DNA of 64,000 bases from Neoroseomonas eburnea (GCF_018129005.1 NZ_JAAEDL010000015.1:1-64000), one strand, 5' to 3'. Shown: positions 1 through 8,839, counted from the first letter of the stretch. The notes: generated by a model from the sequence alone, not told the origin. A program made the numbers and translations.

Positions 1-78
1 ACGAAGCGCGGGTTATCAGCGCCCTGGAATCCTGAGGGAAGCGGACCAGCAGCGGTGCTTGTCTCGTGCCGAGCCGTC

Positions 79-133
79 CTTAAAATCCGCAGACCGCAAG
101 GTCATGCCGGTTCGAGTCCGGCGGCGGGCACCA
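79..133 (+). pseudogene. tRNA-Leu(UAA) 3' fragment, integration scar
   Basis: The segment reads as the 3' half of a class II tRNA: anticodon loop CTTAAAA, 3' anticodon stem TCCGC, long variable arm (GACC, GCAA loop, GGTC), T arm (GCCGG, TTCGAGT, CCGGC), acceptor strand GGCGGGC, discriminator A and CCA. The required 5' acceptor strand GCCCGCC and a D arm are absent upstream, and the bases before the loop do not pair with TCCGC. Integrases of the tyrosine family often recombine at an anticodon loop and leave such a 3' copy at one end of the element. I infer that an integrated element lies to the left of the window. Confidence 0.75.
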
Positions 134-333
134 GCTTCTCCCGCAGGCAGCCGTCACACCAACCCTGCCTGCCCGTGCGGTTCGCGGATGCTCCGCTGAT
201 CCGCACTTTCAGAGCCCCAGCGGCGGTGCCCGGCCCGCGCCGGACACGCCATCTTCTTGCACCACGCTTCGCCGAAGCGGCGGCGGACCACGACGGTGCC
301 GCCCCGTCCTCCGCCCACACCGAAACCGCGCGT

Positions 334-789
334 TCAGAACCGGAAGTTCAGGCTGATCCCCGGCGCCGGCGCGTAGTAAACGGGCGGAGGCGGCGCGTAG
401 TACACCGGCGGCGGCGCGTAGTACGCCCGCGGCGGGGGTGCGTAGTACGCCGGCGGGGGCCGGTAACGCGGCGGCGGCGCGTAGTAGTACCCCGGCGGCG
501 GTCCCCAGCCGTAGTAGTAGCCCGGCGCATAGCCGTGCCGCCGCCAGCGTCCGCGACCGCCTTCCCCGCCCTCGCCCACCGGCAGCAGCGCGGGGCTCCG
601 CGCCTCCGGCACCGCCAGGAAGGGGCTCGCGCCGGCGCGGACCAGGGTCGCCCCGGCGCCGCCATCGGCCCCCTCGCCGACCGCCACGCGCAGCATGCCG
701 GGCGCCGCAGGTGCGGCCGCGGCGGCCGTCAGACCAAGCGTCACATGGGCCACGCCCAGGATCACCGCGCTGATCGCGACCGGTCGCAT
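334..789 (-). CDS. secreted Tyr/Pro-repeat (YYAPPP) protein
   Basis: A protein of 151 residues with an N-terminal signal peptide (MRPVAISAVILG followed by an Ala-rich stretch). After a Gly/Arg-rich middle, the last 60 or so residues are repeats of the type YYAPPP, ending in the aromatic LNFRF. Such Tyr/Pro-rich exported proteins are common in alphaproteobacteria; their role is unknown and envelope association is only a guess. The start at 789 is chosen because GAGGAG lies seven bases before it; an ATG at 795 abuts that site and is less likely. It is divergent from the ligase gene to its right. Confidence 0.65.
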   Translation of the reverse strand: MRPVAISAVILGVAHVTLGLTAAAAAPAAPGMLRVAVGEGADGGAGATLVRAGASPFLAVPEARSPALLPVGEGGEGGRGRWRRHGYAPGYYYGWGPPPGYYYAPPPRYRPPPAYYAPPPRAYYAPPPVYYAPPPPVYYAPAPGISLNFRF

Positions 790-931
790 CGACATCCTCC
801 TCGTTCCCGCTCGCGCGCCGGAACATGAACGCTTGTCCACAATCTGCCATGCTCGCATGGCGCAATCGCGGCAGGGACGGCCGCGACCATATCACGAAAT
901 GCGGAGCGGTGATCACAGGAGCTTCCCGCCC

Positions 932-2377
932 ATGGACCGCTGCTTGCCGCCGCTCGAACTCGCCTCGGCCGTGCCGGGCATCGCGTGGCCGGCCCTGCCC
1001 GGCCCGTCCGGCGCCGCGCTGCTCGCCATCCTGTTCCAGCTCGAACAGACGCAGTGGTGGCCGGCGGAGCGCCTGCGCCTCGCCCAGCGGCGCCAGCTCG
1101 CCGCGCTGCTCGCCCATGCGCGGGACCATGTGCCCTTCTGGCGCGGCCGATTGCCGCAGGATTGGCCTGACCCCGCCGACGAAGCGGCGTGGGAAGCCAC
1201 CTGGCAGGCCGTGCCGATCCTGCGGCGGGAGGACATCCAGGCGGCGGAGGCAAGCGAGGCCCTGCTCGCCGACGCCCTCCCGCCCGGCCATGGCGAGTAC
1301 CGGGAGATCTTCACCTCCGGCTCCACCGGGCGGCCGATCCGCGCCGTGCGCAGCCAGCTTTGGGAACTGGTCTGGAGCGCCTTCACGATCCGCGACCATC
1401 TCTGGCACCGCCGCGACCTGGCCGGCACGCTTGCGGTCATCCGCGAGAGCGGCGCCGGCAAGGCGATGTACCCCGAGGGCGACACCGCGGATGGCTGGGG
1501 CTTCTCCAGCGCCGCCCTGTTCGAGACCGGGCGGCTGGTCAGTCTCAACGTCACCACGCCGGTCGCGCAGCAGCTCGACTGGCTGGTGCGGCGGGATCCG
1601 GACTACCTGCTCTCCCACCCCAGCATCCTGGCACGGCTGGCAACGGCGTCGCGGGAGGCCGGGCTGCGCCTGCCGCGCCTGCGGCAGGTGGTCGCCATTT
1701 CCGAGACGCTGCGCCCGGAAGCCCGCGCCGCGATCGAAGCCGCCTGGGGCGTGCCGGTGGTCGATGTCTATTCCTCGCGGGAGGCCGGGTATCTCGCGCT
1801 GCAATGCCCCGACCACCCGCATTTCCACATCCAGTCCGAGGGGCTTCGCCTGGAGGTGGTGGACGAGGACGGCCAGCCCTGCGCGCCTGGCGAGACCGGC
1901 CGCGTGCTGGTCACGCCGCTGCACAACCTCGCCATGCCGCTGATCCGCTACGACATCGGCGATGCGGCGGAAGCCGGCGCCCCCTGCCCCTGCGGCCGCG
2001 GCCTGCCGGTGCTGAGGCGCATCCTCGGCCGCCGGCAGAACATGCTGCGCCTGCCCAACGGGGAGCGGCGCTGGCCGCTGCTCTCCTCCTCCGACATCGG
2101 CGCGCTGCTCGCCGCGGCGCCGCCCGTGCTGCAGCACCAGGTGATCCAGACGGCCGCCGACCGCTTGCACGTCAGGCTCGCGGTGGCGCGGCCGCTGGGG
2201 CCGGCCGAGGAGGAGGCGGTCGCCGCCTGGGCACGGGCCAAGTTCGGGGAGGCCTTCGCCGTGGCGGTGCAGGCGATGCCCGAGCTGCCGCGCACCGCCG
2301 CCGGGAAGTTCGAGGATTTCGTCTGCCAGGTGGCAGAGGACGCCGAGGCCGGATCCGGATCAGGCGGGCTCGCCTGA
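932..2377 (+). CDS. CapK/PaaK-family adenylate-forming CoA ligase
   Basis: A protein of 481 residues resembling phenylacetate-CoA ligase and CapK-type AMP-forming enzymes, which activate a carboxylic acid with ATP and may transfer it to CoA. The P-loop-like motif TSGSTGRP, the adenine-site motif YSSREAG, the ribose-binding YDIGD and a small Cys cluster (CPCGRG) are in the expected order. The ATG at 932 has AGGA ten bases upstream. Similarity starts close to this Met, so longer in-frame extensions were rejected. The substrate cannot be read from the sequence, and no paa pathway genes are adjacent. Confidence 0.8.
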   Translation: MDRCLPPLELASAVPGIAWPALPGPSGAALLAILFQLEQTQWWPAERLRLAQRRQLAALLAHARDHVPFWRGRLPQDWPDPADEAAWEATWQAVPILRREDIQAAEASEALLADALPPGHGEYREIFTSGSTGRPIRAVRSQLWELVWSAFTIRDHLWHRRDLAGTLAVIRESGAGKAMYPEGDTADGWGFSSAALFETGRLVSLNVTTPVAQQLDWLVRRDPDYLLSHPSILARLATASREAGLRLPRLRQVVAISETLRPEARAAIEAAWGVPVVDVYSSREAGYLALQCPDHPHFHIQSEGLRLEVVDEDGQPCAPGETGRVLVTPLHNLAMPLIRYDIGDAAEAGAPCPCGRGLPVLRRILGRRQNMLRLPNGERRWPLLSSSDIGALLAAAPPVLQHQVIQTAADRLHVRLAVARPLGPAEEEAVAAWARAKFGEAFAVAVQAMPELPRTAAGKFEDFVCQVAEDAEAGSGSGGLA

Positions 2378-2455
2378 TCGGGCGAAGATGCGCGCCAGAA
2401 GCAGGAGGCGGGTGCGGTGCAGCGAGCGAAGGCGAACGGAGGCCGCTCCAGCCCT

Positions 2456-3034
2456 TCAGGCCGCCGCGATCGTCGGCAGCGCGGCCGTGTCCGGGCGCGG
2501 CAGTTCGAACCACAGGCAGGATTCCTCCCGCCCGCGGGCGGGGCACCAGATGCGCCCTTCGCCCAGTGGACGCATGCCGAGCAGTTGCACGACCGAAAGC
2601 GATGCGGCGTTGTCCCCCTGCACGGCGGCCCGCAGCCGGGCGACGTTCATCATCGCGAAAGCGTGGTCGATCATGGCCCGGGCGGCCTCCCGCATGTAGC
2701 CGTGGCCCTGGTGGGCCTCCCCGAGCCAATAAGTGAGCAGCGCCGTCGTTTCGTCCCCCGGCGCCCGGGAGGCGCTGATCCAGCCGAGCACCGCGCCATC
2801 CGGCTTGCGCTCGACCACCAGCGGCAAGGACCGGCCCTGTGCCGCCGCCAGGCGCACGCCGGCGATGCGGTCCAGCGCCATCGGCCGCGTGTAGGGCACG
2901 GGCCAGGAAGCAAGGCGCCGGCTGACCGTCTCGCTCATCATCGCGACCAGCGCGTCGGCGTCGCGCGGCTCTGCGCAGCGCAGGCGGAGTCGTGGAGTCT
3001 CGATGACAGGAAGCGCAGGCGAGTCCACAACCAT
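2456..3034 (-). CDS. GNAT-family N-acetyltransferase (RimJ/RimL type)
   Basis: A protein of 192 residues with the RimJ-like opening ETPRLRLR, the central YWLGEAHQGHGYMREA segment that binds acetyl-CoA (motif A), and NAASLSVVQLLGMRPLGE near the end (motif B). These enzymes acetylate amino groups of proteins or small molecules using acetyl-CoA. The start at 3034 is the Met just before the family-like region; the upstream in-frame extension is Arg-rich shadow. It converges with the CoA ligase gene, with 78 bases between them. The substrate is unknown. Confidence 0.8.
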   Translation of the reverse strand: MVVDSPALPVIETPRLRLRCAEPRDADALVAMMSETVSRRLASWPVPYTRPMALDRIAGVRLAAAQGRSLPLVVERKPDGAVLGWISASRAPGDETTALLTYWLGEAHQGHGYMREAARAMIDHAFAMMNVARLRAAVQGDNAASLSVVQLLGMRPLGEGRIWCPARGREESCLWFELPRPDTAALPTIAAA

Positions 3035-3276
3035 GCCGGGAGCATAGCCGGGAATTGTTAACGTTCCAGACGTTTCGTCAGCGTCCGGCGCATGCCTCAC
3101 GGCGTCGTGCTCCGCGCAACGGTCCCGACGAGGTCGCCGCGAATGCCGGCACCGGCGCCGGTGCCGAGCGGTCGGATCCGCGCCAGCGGCGGCACGGCAC
3201 GCCGGGCCTCGAGCGGTCTCCGTTCGTCTTGGCTCACGGCAACCACTCCAGCCTTTTGCTTTCGCGAGCATCTTTA

Positions 3277-3304
3277 CCCGATCAGGTGATTCCACCTGAT
3301 CGGG
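3277..3304. repeat. perfect 12-bp inverted repeat in a 465-bp gene-free stretch
   Basis: CCCGATCAGGTG, a four-base loop ATTC, and its exact complement form a strong hairpin within 3035-3499, the gap between the acetyltransferase start and the acyl-CoA dehydrogenase stop. No T-tract follows on either strand, so a classical terminator is not clear. Hairpins with GATCAGGTG arms recur as dispersed repeats in other alphaproteobacteria, as far as I recall. I see no gene in the rest of this stretch. Confidence 0.6.
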
Positions 3305-3499
3305 ATCTGCTCTGGCGCATGCGCCGGCACGCCGACGTCCTCCACCGCGCCGCGGCCCGATGGAGGTGGGCCCCGCCGGCCGGTCTCAATTCCCCGCGAG
3401 CGCCGGATTGCGCGGCGGCGCCTATGGGCCGGCACCCCGCCCGCGCGGATCGACCCGATCCCGTCGGGCGGCCCGGTGTCGCGGCGAGGAGGGCCGCGA

Positions 3500-5116
3500 T
3501 CAGGCCGCCAGCGCGCCCTCGATCTCCGCCGCCCGTCCCGTCGCACGCGGCAACAGCCGGCGAAGGTAGAAATCGGCGATGGCGCCGTAGGTTTCCGGCG
3601 CCGCGGCGGCGGCACGGGCCAGCATCCAGCCGCCGAGCACCCAGCCCGCGGCATCGAGATAGGCCACCGCCACGGCCTGGCCGGCATCGGCATCCCGGCC
3701 CTGGGCCTCGAGCACCGTCGCGGTGGCGCGTTCCAGCGCCTCGGCCGCGGCGCGCAGCCGCGCATCCGGCAGGGCGCGCACCTCGGCGAGCAGGGCGCGC
3801 ATCTCCGCCCCGCCATCCTTCGCGACCTTGCGCACCAGCAGGTCGATCGCCTGGATCCCGTTGGTGCCTTCGTAGATCGGCGCGATGCGCGCGTCCCGCA
3901 GCACCTGGGCGGCGCCGGCATCCTCGATGAAGCCCATGCCGCCATGCACCTGCACGCCGGTCGAGGCGGTCTCCACGCCGCGATCCGTACCCCAGGCCTT
4001 GAGAATCGGCGTCAGCAGCGCGAGGCGCGTCTGCGCCGCCTCCTCGCCGAGCAGGACATGGCGGTCGACGCAGGACGCGGTCTCCAGTGCCAGCAGCCGC
4101 GCGGCGAGGGTGACGGCACGCATTTCCATCAGCATGCGCGCGACATCGGGGTGCTGCGCGATCGGCCGGCCGCCCTGCACGCGTTCCGCCGCATAGGCTT
4201 CCGCCAGGCGCAGCGCGGCGGCGCCGTGCGCGACGCCCTGCGTGCCGACGCCGAGGCGCGCATTGTTCATCATCGCGAACATCGCATGCAGGCCGCGGTG
4301 CGGCTCGCCGACCAGCTCGGCCTCCGCGCCCTCGAACAGCATGACGCAGGTGGGGCTGCCGTGGATGCCGAGCTTCTTCTCGATGCCGCCGCAGCGCAGC
4401 GCGTTGCGCGTGCCGTCCTCCTTCACCTTGGTGGCGGCGAAGAGGCTGATGCCCTTCGAGCCCGGCGGCGCATCGGGCAGCCGCGCCAGCACCAGGTAGA
4501 CGATGTTGTCGGTGCAGTCGTGCTCGCCCCAGGTGATGAAGATCTTCTGGCCGTGCAGCGCGTACCTGCCGCCGGGCAGCGGCTCGGCGCGCGTCTTCAG
4601 CGCACCGAGGTCGCTGCCGGCGCCGGGCTCGGTCAGGCACATCGCGCCGGTCCATTCGCCGCTCACCATGCGCGGCAGCCAGCGCGCCGCCTGGTCCGGC
4701 GTCGCGTAGTGATGGAGGCAGTCGATCGCGCCCGCGGTCAGCAGCGGGCCGAGCATGAAGGAGGCATCCGCCGCCATGCCGAGTTCGACCATCGCGGTCC
4801 ACAGCGCCGCCGGCAGGCCCTGCCCGCCGTGATCGACCGGGGCGGAGAGCGACTGCCAGCCGCCTTCCACCCATTTCGCGTAGGCGGCCGGATAGCTCGG
4901 CGGCGTGGTGACCGTGCCGTTCGCATAGACGGCGCCGGCGCGGTCGGCGGCCATGGCGTCGGGTTGCAGCACTTCGCGGCAGAACCGGTCGGCTTCCTCG
5001 ACGATCTGCGCGATGTCCTCGGCGGCCAGCGGCGCGCCGGCGCGCTCCGTCAGCGCGGGAAGGCCGACGACGCGCGTCAGGCCGAAGATGAGGTCGGTCG
5101 CAGCGGTGGTGCTCAT
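3500..5116 (-). CDS. acyl-CoA dehydrogenase with C-terminal extension
   Basis: A flavoprotein of 538 residues that would oxidise an acyl-CoA to the enoyl-CoA. Visible landmarks are the family signature MCLTEPGAGSDLGALKT in the FAD/substrate region, KIFITWGEHD, and IYEGTNGIQAIDLL, which carries the usual catalytic-base region. About 100 residues follow beyond the normal fold, as in the long DmdC/AcdA-type enzymes (about 590 residues), so this one is slightly short. The ATG at 5116 overlaps the stop of the upstream flavoenzyme gene (ATGA), so the two are translationally coupled. The acyl substrate is unknown; DmdC acts on methylmercaptopropionyl-CoA, but that is not shown here. Confidence 0.88.
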   Translation of the reverse strand: MSTTAATDLIFGLTRVVGLPALTERAGAPLAAEDIAQIVEEADRFCREVLQPDAMAADRAGAVYANGTVTTPPSYPAAYAKWVEGGWQSLSAPVDHGGQGLPAALWTAMVELGMAADASFMLGPLLTAGAIDCLHHYATPDQAARWLPRMVSGEWTGAMCLTEPGAGSDLGALKTRAEPLPGGRYALHGQKIFITWGEHDCTDNIVYLVLARLPDAPPGSKGISLFAATKVKEDGTRNALRCGGIEKKLGIHGSPTCVMLFEGAEAELVGEPHRGLHAMFAMMNNARLGVGTQGVAHGAAALRLAEAYAAERVQGGRPIAQHPDVARMLMEMRAVTLAARLLALETASCVDRHVLLGEEAAQTRLALLTPILKAWGTDRGVETASTGVQVHGGMGFIEDAGAAQVLRDARIAPIYEGTNGIQAIDLLVRKVAKDGGAEMRALLAEVRALPDARLRAAAEALERATATVLEAQGRDADAGQAVAVAYLDAAGWVLGGWMLARAAAAAPETYGAIADFYLRRLLPRATGRAAEIEGALAA

Positions 5117-6276
5117 GCGGGAACGCCTTCGAGGGCAGCGATGAAACCAGGGGCAGGCGGCGCTTCGCCCGCCGCCCAGCCGGGCAGCGCGGGCATCAGC
5201 GCCGGATCGGCCGCGGCGGCGGCGACCGCGAGGCCGAGCAGCGGCCCGAACTTGAAGCCATGGCCGGAGAAGCCGGACATCACCAGGCAGCGCGGCGCGA
5301 GCGGTTCGACCACGAAGCGCTCGCCATCCTCCACGTCGTAGTAGCAGGCGCGCGCGCCGACGACGCGGTATTCCGAGACATCGCGCAGGCGCGGCCGGGC
5401 GTAAGAGAGGATTTCCTCCGCTTCCGCCGCCGTCGCCTCGCGCGCATCCGCCTCGGCGTCGCCGCTGCGGGAGAAGCGGTGGTCGCCGATCTTGAGCGGT
5501 GTGCTGGCGACCGGCGGCACGGCGTAGAAGCCGCCATCCTCGGCGAGGTCGAGCAGCATCGGGCCGTTCACCCAGCGCTCGCGGTGCTGCGGCGGCGTTT
5601 CCAGCATGACGATGATCTGGCGCGACGCCACCACGCGCGGTGCGATGGACGCGGGCAGCAGGCGCGGCGTCCACGGACCGGCCGCGACGACCAGCAGGTC
5701 GGCGGAATGCTCGCGGCCATCGGCCAGCCGCAAGGCCCCGCGCGCCGGGTCCACCGCCACGGCGCGCCCGCGCTCGATCGTCACTCCCCGTGTAGCCAGG
5801 TGCCGCGTCATCCCTTCCACGATCCGCCCGGCGAGAAGCACGCCGCCCGGGGCCATGTGGAAGGCGGCGCCGATCCCGGCCTCGGTCAGCATCGGGAAGC
5901 GCGCGGCGACATCGGCGGCCGTGAGGTCGGTGAAGGCGTGACCGCCGGCGGCGAGCGCCGCGCGGCTTGCGCCCAGCCAGCCGGCCGCGCTGCCGGAGAC
6001 GGCGAGCACGCCGGTCGGCACGTACAGCGCCTCGCCGAGGTCGCGCCAGACCATGCCCCACGCCGCATAGGCCGGATCGACCATGCGCATGTAGCCGGCC
6101 TGCGCCCCGTAGGCGTGGCGGATCAGTCGGTGATGGTCGACCGAGGCGCCGCGCGGGTTCGGTACCTCGTCCTGCTCGACGATCCGGACGGAAAAGCCCT
6201 GCCGCGCCAGACCCCAGGCGGCGGACAGGCCCATGATCCCGGCGCCGAGCACCAGGGCGGTGGGGGTGGAAGCCAT
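5113..6276 (-). CDS. sarcosine oxidase/N-methyl amino acid oxidase-like flavoenzyme (DAO family)
   Basis: A protein of 387 residues with an N-terminal FAD-binding GAGIMGLSAAW (residues 11-21). The segment around Cys311 (RACYYDV) matches the place where monomeric sarcosine oxidase and N-methyltryptophan oxidase link FAD covalently, and GFSGHGFKFGP near the C terminus is the flavin-contact motif of the same group. It probably oxidises a secondary or N-methylated amine with O2. It is the first gene of a two-gene unit with the acyl-CoA dehydrogenase, and lies close to the aldose epimerase stop (9 bases). Confidence 0.85.
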   Translation of the reverse strand: MASTPTALVLGAGIMGLSAAWGLARQGFSVRIVEQDEVPNPRGASVDHHRLIRHAYGAQAGYMRMVDPAYAAWGMVWRDLGEALYVPTGVLAVSGSAAGWLGASRAALAAGGHAFTDLTAADVAARFPMLTEAGIGAAFHMAPGGVLLAGRIVEGMTRHLATRGVTIERGRAVAVDPARGALRLADGREHSADLLVVAAGPWTPRLLPASIAPRVVASRQIIVMLETPPQHRERWVNGPMLLDLAEDGGFYAVPPVASTPLKIGDHRFSRSGDAEADAREATAAEAEEILSYARPRLRDVSEYRVVGARACYYDVEDGERFVVEPLAPRCLVMSGFSGHGFKFGPLLGLAVAAAAADPALMPALPGWAAGEAPPAPGFIAALEGVPA

Positions 6277-6285
6277 GCGGGCATC

Positions 6286-7143
6286 CTATGCCCCGGCGCC
6301 GGCCCCGTGTGAACAGTCGAGGCGGATGCGGCCGGTGAGGGTCTCCCCCGGCGCCAGCGCCTGCATCGGCCCGAGCGGGGCCAGTTCCGGCCGGTTCACC
6401 GCATCGGGCAGGTGGGAGGAAGGCTCCACGCAGAGCACCGGGCGGTCCCGCGGCGCATAGACCTGCAGATTGGTGGCCAGCGCGCCCGTGGCCGTCATCG
6501 TCAGCGTCCGGCCCGGCCAGGCGATCCGTGCCACCCCGTCCCAGCCGGCGAAATGGGTGTCGAGACCGAGAAGGGCCTCCTCCCCGCCGTCGAGCCCCGG
6601 GCTCGGCGCGGCGGCGACCGGAAGGCAGCGCGAATCGTGCGTACAGCGATGGGTGGCGCGGAAGGCGATCCGCGTGCCCGGCGGCCGCACGAACCACGGA
6701 TGCCAGCCGGCGCCGAAGGGCAGCGGCACATCGCCGGCATTGGTGACGGCGAGGTCCAGGGTGAAATCCCCCGCCCCCGCCGCGATGACCAGACCGGCGG
6801 CGTAGCTGTAGGGCGCGACGTCGATGTCCTGCACCAGGATCACCCGGTCCTCCAGGCGCTGCGCGACGCGCCAGGGCTGGTCCCGCGACAGGCCGTGGAT
6901 GGCGGTGCCGTCCTGCGGCCGGTTCACCGGCAGCCGATGCGGGCCGAGCCGGCCGGCGTCGAGCCGGTTCGCCCAGGGGATCATCCAGAAGGCCCCGAAG
7001 GGGCCGCCGAGCCGGGCGCCCGCGGGCGCGGCCACCAGCACATCCTGCCCGCCATGGCGCAGCGCGATCAAGCCGCCGCCATCAGCCGGCGCGATCCGTG
7101 CATCCCAGGCGCCGCCGGCGATCGCGATCGTCAACCCGTCCAT
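6286..7143 (-). CDS. aldose 1-epimerase (mutarotase) family protein
   Basis: A protein of 285 residues. WANRLDAGR, a typical sugar-ring contact, HGLSRDQPW with the family His, FGAGWHPWF with a second conserved His, and CVEPSSHLPDAVN near the end with the catalytic Glu are all present in family order. Such enzymes interconvert alpha and beta anomers of free aldoses. The Met at 7143 starts at the usual N-terminal beta strand. The 187 bases before the kinase stop contain no gene. Confidence 0.85.
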   Translation of the reverse strand: MDGLTIAIAGGAWDARIAPADGGGLIALRHGGQDVLVAAPAGARLGGPFGAFWMIPWANRLDAGRLGPHRLPVNRPQDGTAIHGLSRDQPWRVAQRLEDRVILVQDIDVAPYSYAAGLVIAAGAGDFTLDLAVTNAGDVPLPFGAGWHPWFVRPPGTRIAFRATHRCTHDSRCLPVAAAPSPGLDGGEEALLGLDTHFAGWDGVARIAWPGRTLTMTATGALATNLQVYAPRDRPVLCVEPSSHLPDAVNRPELAPLGPMQALAPGETLTGRIRLDCSHGAGAGA

Positions 7144-7330
7144 GCCGGCATTGCACCGCAACCGCGGCCGCGCGCCCAGCACGGAAGTGCGGGTGAGCCC
7201 CCGGCGGAGCCTCGGCCGGCTGGCGGATCGGCCGGCGGGTGCCCCCCTTCCTCGTGCCGCCACGACGGACGCCGGATCCACCCGGGCCGATCCTCCGGTG
7301 CCGGGCTCATGCCGCCGAGGCCGGCCGGCA

Positions 7331-8668
7331 TCAGACCGGCAGCCGCACCCGCGCGCGCAACCCGCCGAGCGGGCTTGCCTCCAGCACGATGTCGCCGCCA
7401 TGCGCCCGCGCGATATCCCGCGCGATGGCAAGGCCAAGCCCGGTGCCGCCGGCGGAGAAGGACGCGAAGGGCTTGAAGGCTTCCTCCCGCTGCTCCTCCG
7501 GGATCCCCGGGCCGTCGTCATCCACCGTGACCACCGCCCAGGCCCCGGCCTCCCCGCGCGGCACGCGGGACAGCGCGACCGCGATCCGCCGCGCATGCTT
7601 GCGGGCATTGTCCAGCAGGTTGCCGATGCACCGCCGCAGCGCGTCCGCGCGCACCGGCAGCACGAAACCGCCCTCCGGCAGGTCGAGATCGACCTGGGCG
7701 CCGTCGCGGCGCGCCTTGGCGGCGGCTTCCTCCACCAGTTCCGCGAGGTCGGCCGGCGCCGCCTGCTCCGTGCCCTCGCCACGCGCGAAGGCGAGGTAGG
7801 CGGCGATCAGCCGGTCCATCTCCTCCACGTCCTGCGTCATCGCCGCCGCGTCGTCATGCACCGAGGCCGGCAGCATCGCGAGGCCGAGGCGCAGCCGCGT
7901 GAGCGGCGTGCGCAGGTCGTGGCTGATGCCGGCCAGCATCTCCGTGCGGCTTTCGACGAAGCGGCGGATGCGGCCCTGCATGGAGTTGAAGGCGATGGCG
8001 GCCTGGCGCGCCTCCGCCGCCCCTTCCGGCTTCATCGGACCGAGGTCCCGTCCGCGGCCGAAGGCTTCCGCCGCTTCGGCGAGCCGCCGGATGGCGCGCA
8101 CCTGGTTCTTCATGAACAGCGCCGCGACGCTGAAGAGCAGCAGGGAGGAACCGACCACCCAGAAGACGAAGAGATAGAGCGTGCCGCTGAACAGCCGCTT
8201 GCGTGCGGCCTCCGCATGCAGCACGCCATCGGGAAGCTGCACGCGGATGATGACGCTGCGCGGGTCGGACTGCCAGTCGGTGTCGAAGGGCAGGCGTACG
8301 CGTTCACGCAACGCGTCGGCCAGGTCTTCCTCCAGCGGCAGCAGCGGCAGGGAGGCACCCCGATGCGCCGCCGGCCCAAGCACCGCGCCCTGTTCGAAAG
8401 CGAGGGAGAGATCGAGCCGCCAGGCGGCCTCGCGAAAGATCCAGCCGCGCTCCTCCTCCCGCGGGTGGCGCGACAGCAACTCCACCACCATGGCCACGTC
8501 GCCCGCCACCGCGCCGGCGAGGCGGCGGGAGATGACGTCGAGATGGCTGCCGTAGAAGAGGTAGAGCGCGATGACCTGGAGAACGACCAGCGGCACCAGG
8601 ATGATGAGCAGCGCACGGCCGAGCAGGCCACGGGGGACCAGACGGCGAAGCACGGTGATGGGGGTCAT
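7331..8668 (-). CDS. EnvZ-type sensor histidine kinase, separated from its regulator by the prophage
   Basis: A protein of 445 residues with a membrane segment at about 18-39, a periplasmic domain, a second membrane segment at about 162-185, a HAMP linker, a phosphoacceptor His250 in ISHDLRTPLTRL, an N box (NLLDNARKHA), a DDDGPGIP G1 box and GTGLGLAI. It would phosphorylate an OmpR-type regulator. The same-strand regulator gene at 48150-48860 is its natural partner, but a 39-kb prophage now lies between. The Met at 8668 is the likely native start. A longer in-frame reading beginning at 8767 runs across the prophage junction and is probably fortuitous. Confidence 0.88.
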   Translation of the reverse strand: MTPITVLRRLVPRGLLGRALLIILVPLVVLQVIALYLFYGSHLDVISRRLAGAVAGDVAMVVELLSRHPREEERGWIFREAAWRLDLSLAFEQGAVLGPAAHRGASLPLLPLEEDLADALRERVRLPFDTDWQSDPRSVIIRVQLPDGVLHAEAARKRLFSGTLYLFVFWVVGSSLLLFSVAALFMKNQVRAIRRLAEAAEAFGRGRDLGPMKPEGAAEARQAAIAFNSMQGRIRRFVESRTEMLAGISHDLRTPLTRLRLGLAMLPASVHDDAAAMTQDVEEMDRLIAAYLAFARGEGTEQAAPADLAELVEEAAAKARRDGAQVDLDLPEGGFVLPVRADALRRCIGNLLDNARKHARRIAVALSRVPRGEAGAWAVVTVDDDGPGIPEEQREEAFKPFASFSAGGTGLGLAIARDIARAHGGDIVLEASPLGGLRARVRLPV

Positions 8669-8679
8669 GGGTTTATGGT

Positions 8680-8718
8680 GGGGGGGAGGGAACTCCCCCC
8701 GACCCCCCCTCCTTCCTT
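8680..8718. repeat. GC-rich inverted repeat beside the left prophage junction
   Basis: GGGGGAG and CTCCCCC form a hairpin with a GGAA loop, followed by a C-rich run and TTTGTGACC. A near mirror image of the whole arrangement occurs at 48091-48135 on the other side of the prophage (rc: TTCTTTGGCACC). I infer that these are the two arms of one palindromic intergenic repeat of the host, into whose centre the phage transposed. Confidence 0.45.
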
Positions 8719-8753
8719 TGTGACCTTGGCTGTAGCCGGCCACAACGTTCCGG

Positions 8754-8778
8754 ACATTCTGCCACATGGTTCCGGACC
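8754..8778. repeat. left prophage end with candidate target duplication ACATT
   Basis: ACATT (8754-8758) is repeated exactly at 48059-48063. Just inside lies CTGCCACATGGTTCCGGACC, which matches the inverted right end (TTGACACATCCTTCCGGACA). TTCCGGAC also occurs at 8748-8755, partly outside this boundary. The exact first base is therefore uncertain by a few to about ten bases. Mu-type transposition duplicates five bases, which fits. Confidence 0.55.
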
Positions 8779-8839
8779 CCTGTCATGATGGCCATAGACC
8801 CCCAACGCGAGCGGTTGATCGGCTCTCCGAAGCGGCACC

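Noticed and set aside
3055-3930. Plus-strand open frames across the gap and the acyl-CoA dehydrogenase gene
   Set aside because: Composition is Arg/Pro-rich shadow with no domain, no ribosome site and antisense to a clear gene.
7331-8767. An extended histidine kinase starting inside the phage end at 8767
   Set aside because: The extra 33 residues are low-complexity, cross the insertion junction and lack family similarity; the Met at 8668 fits the first membrane segment.
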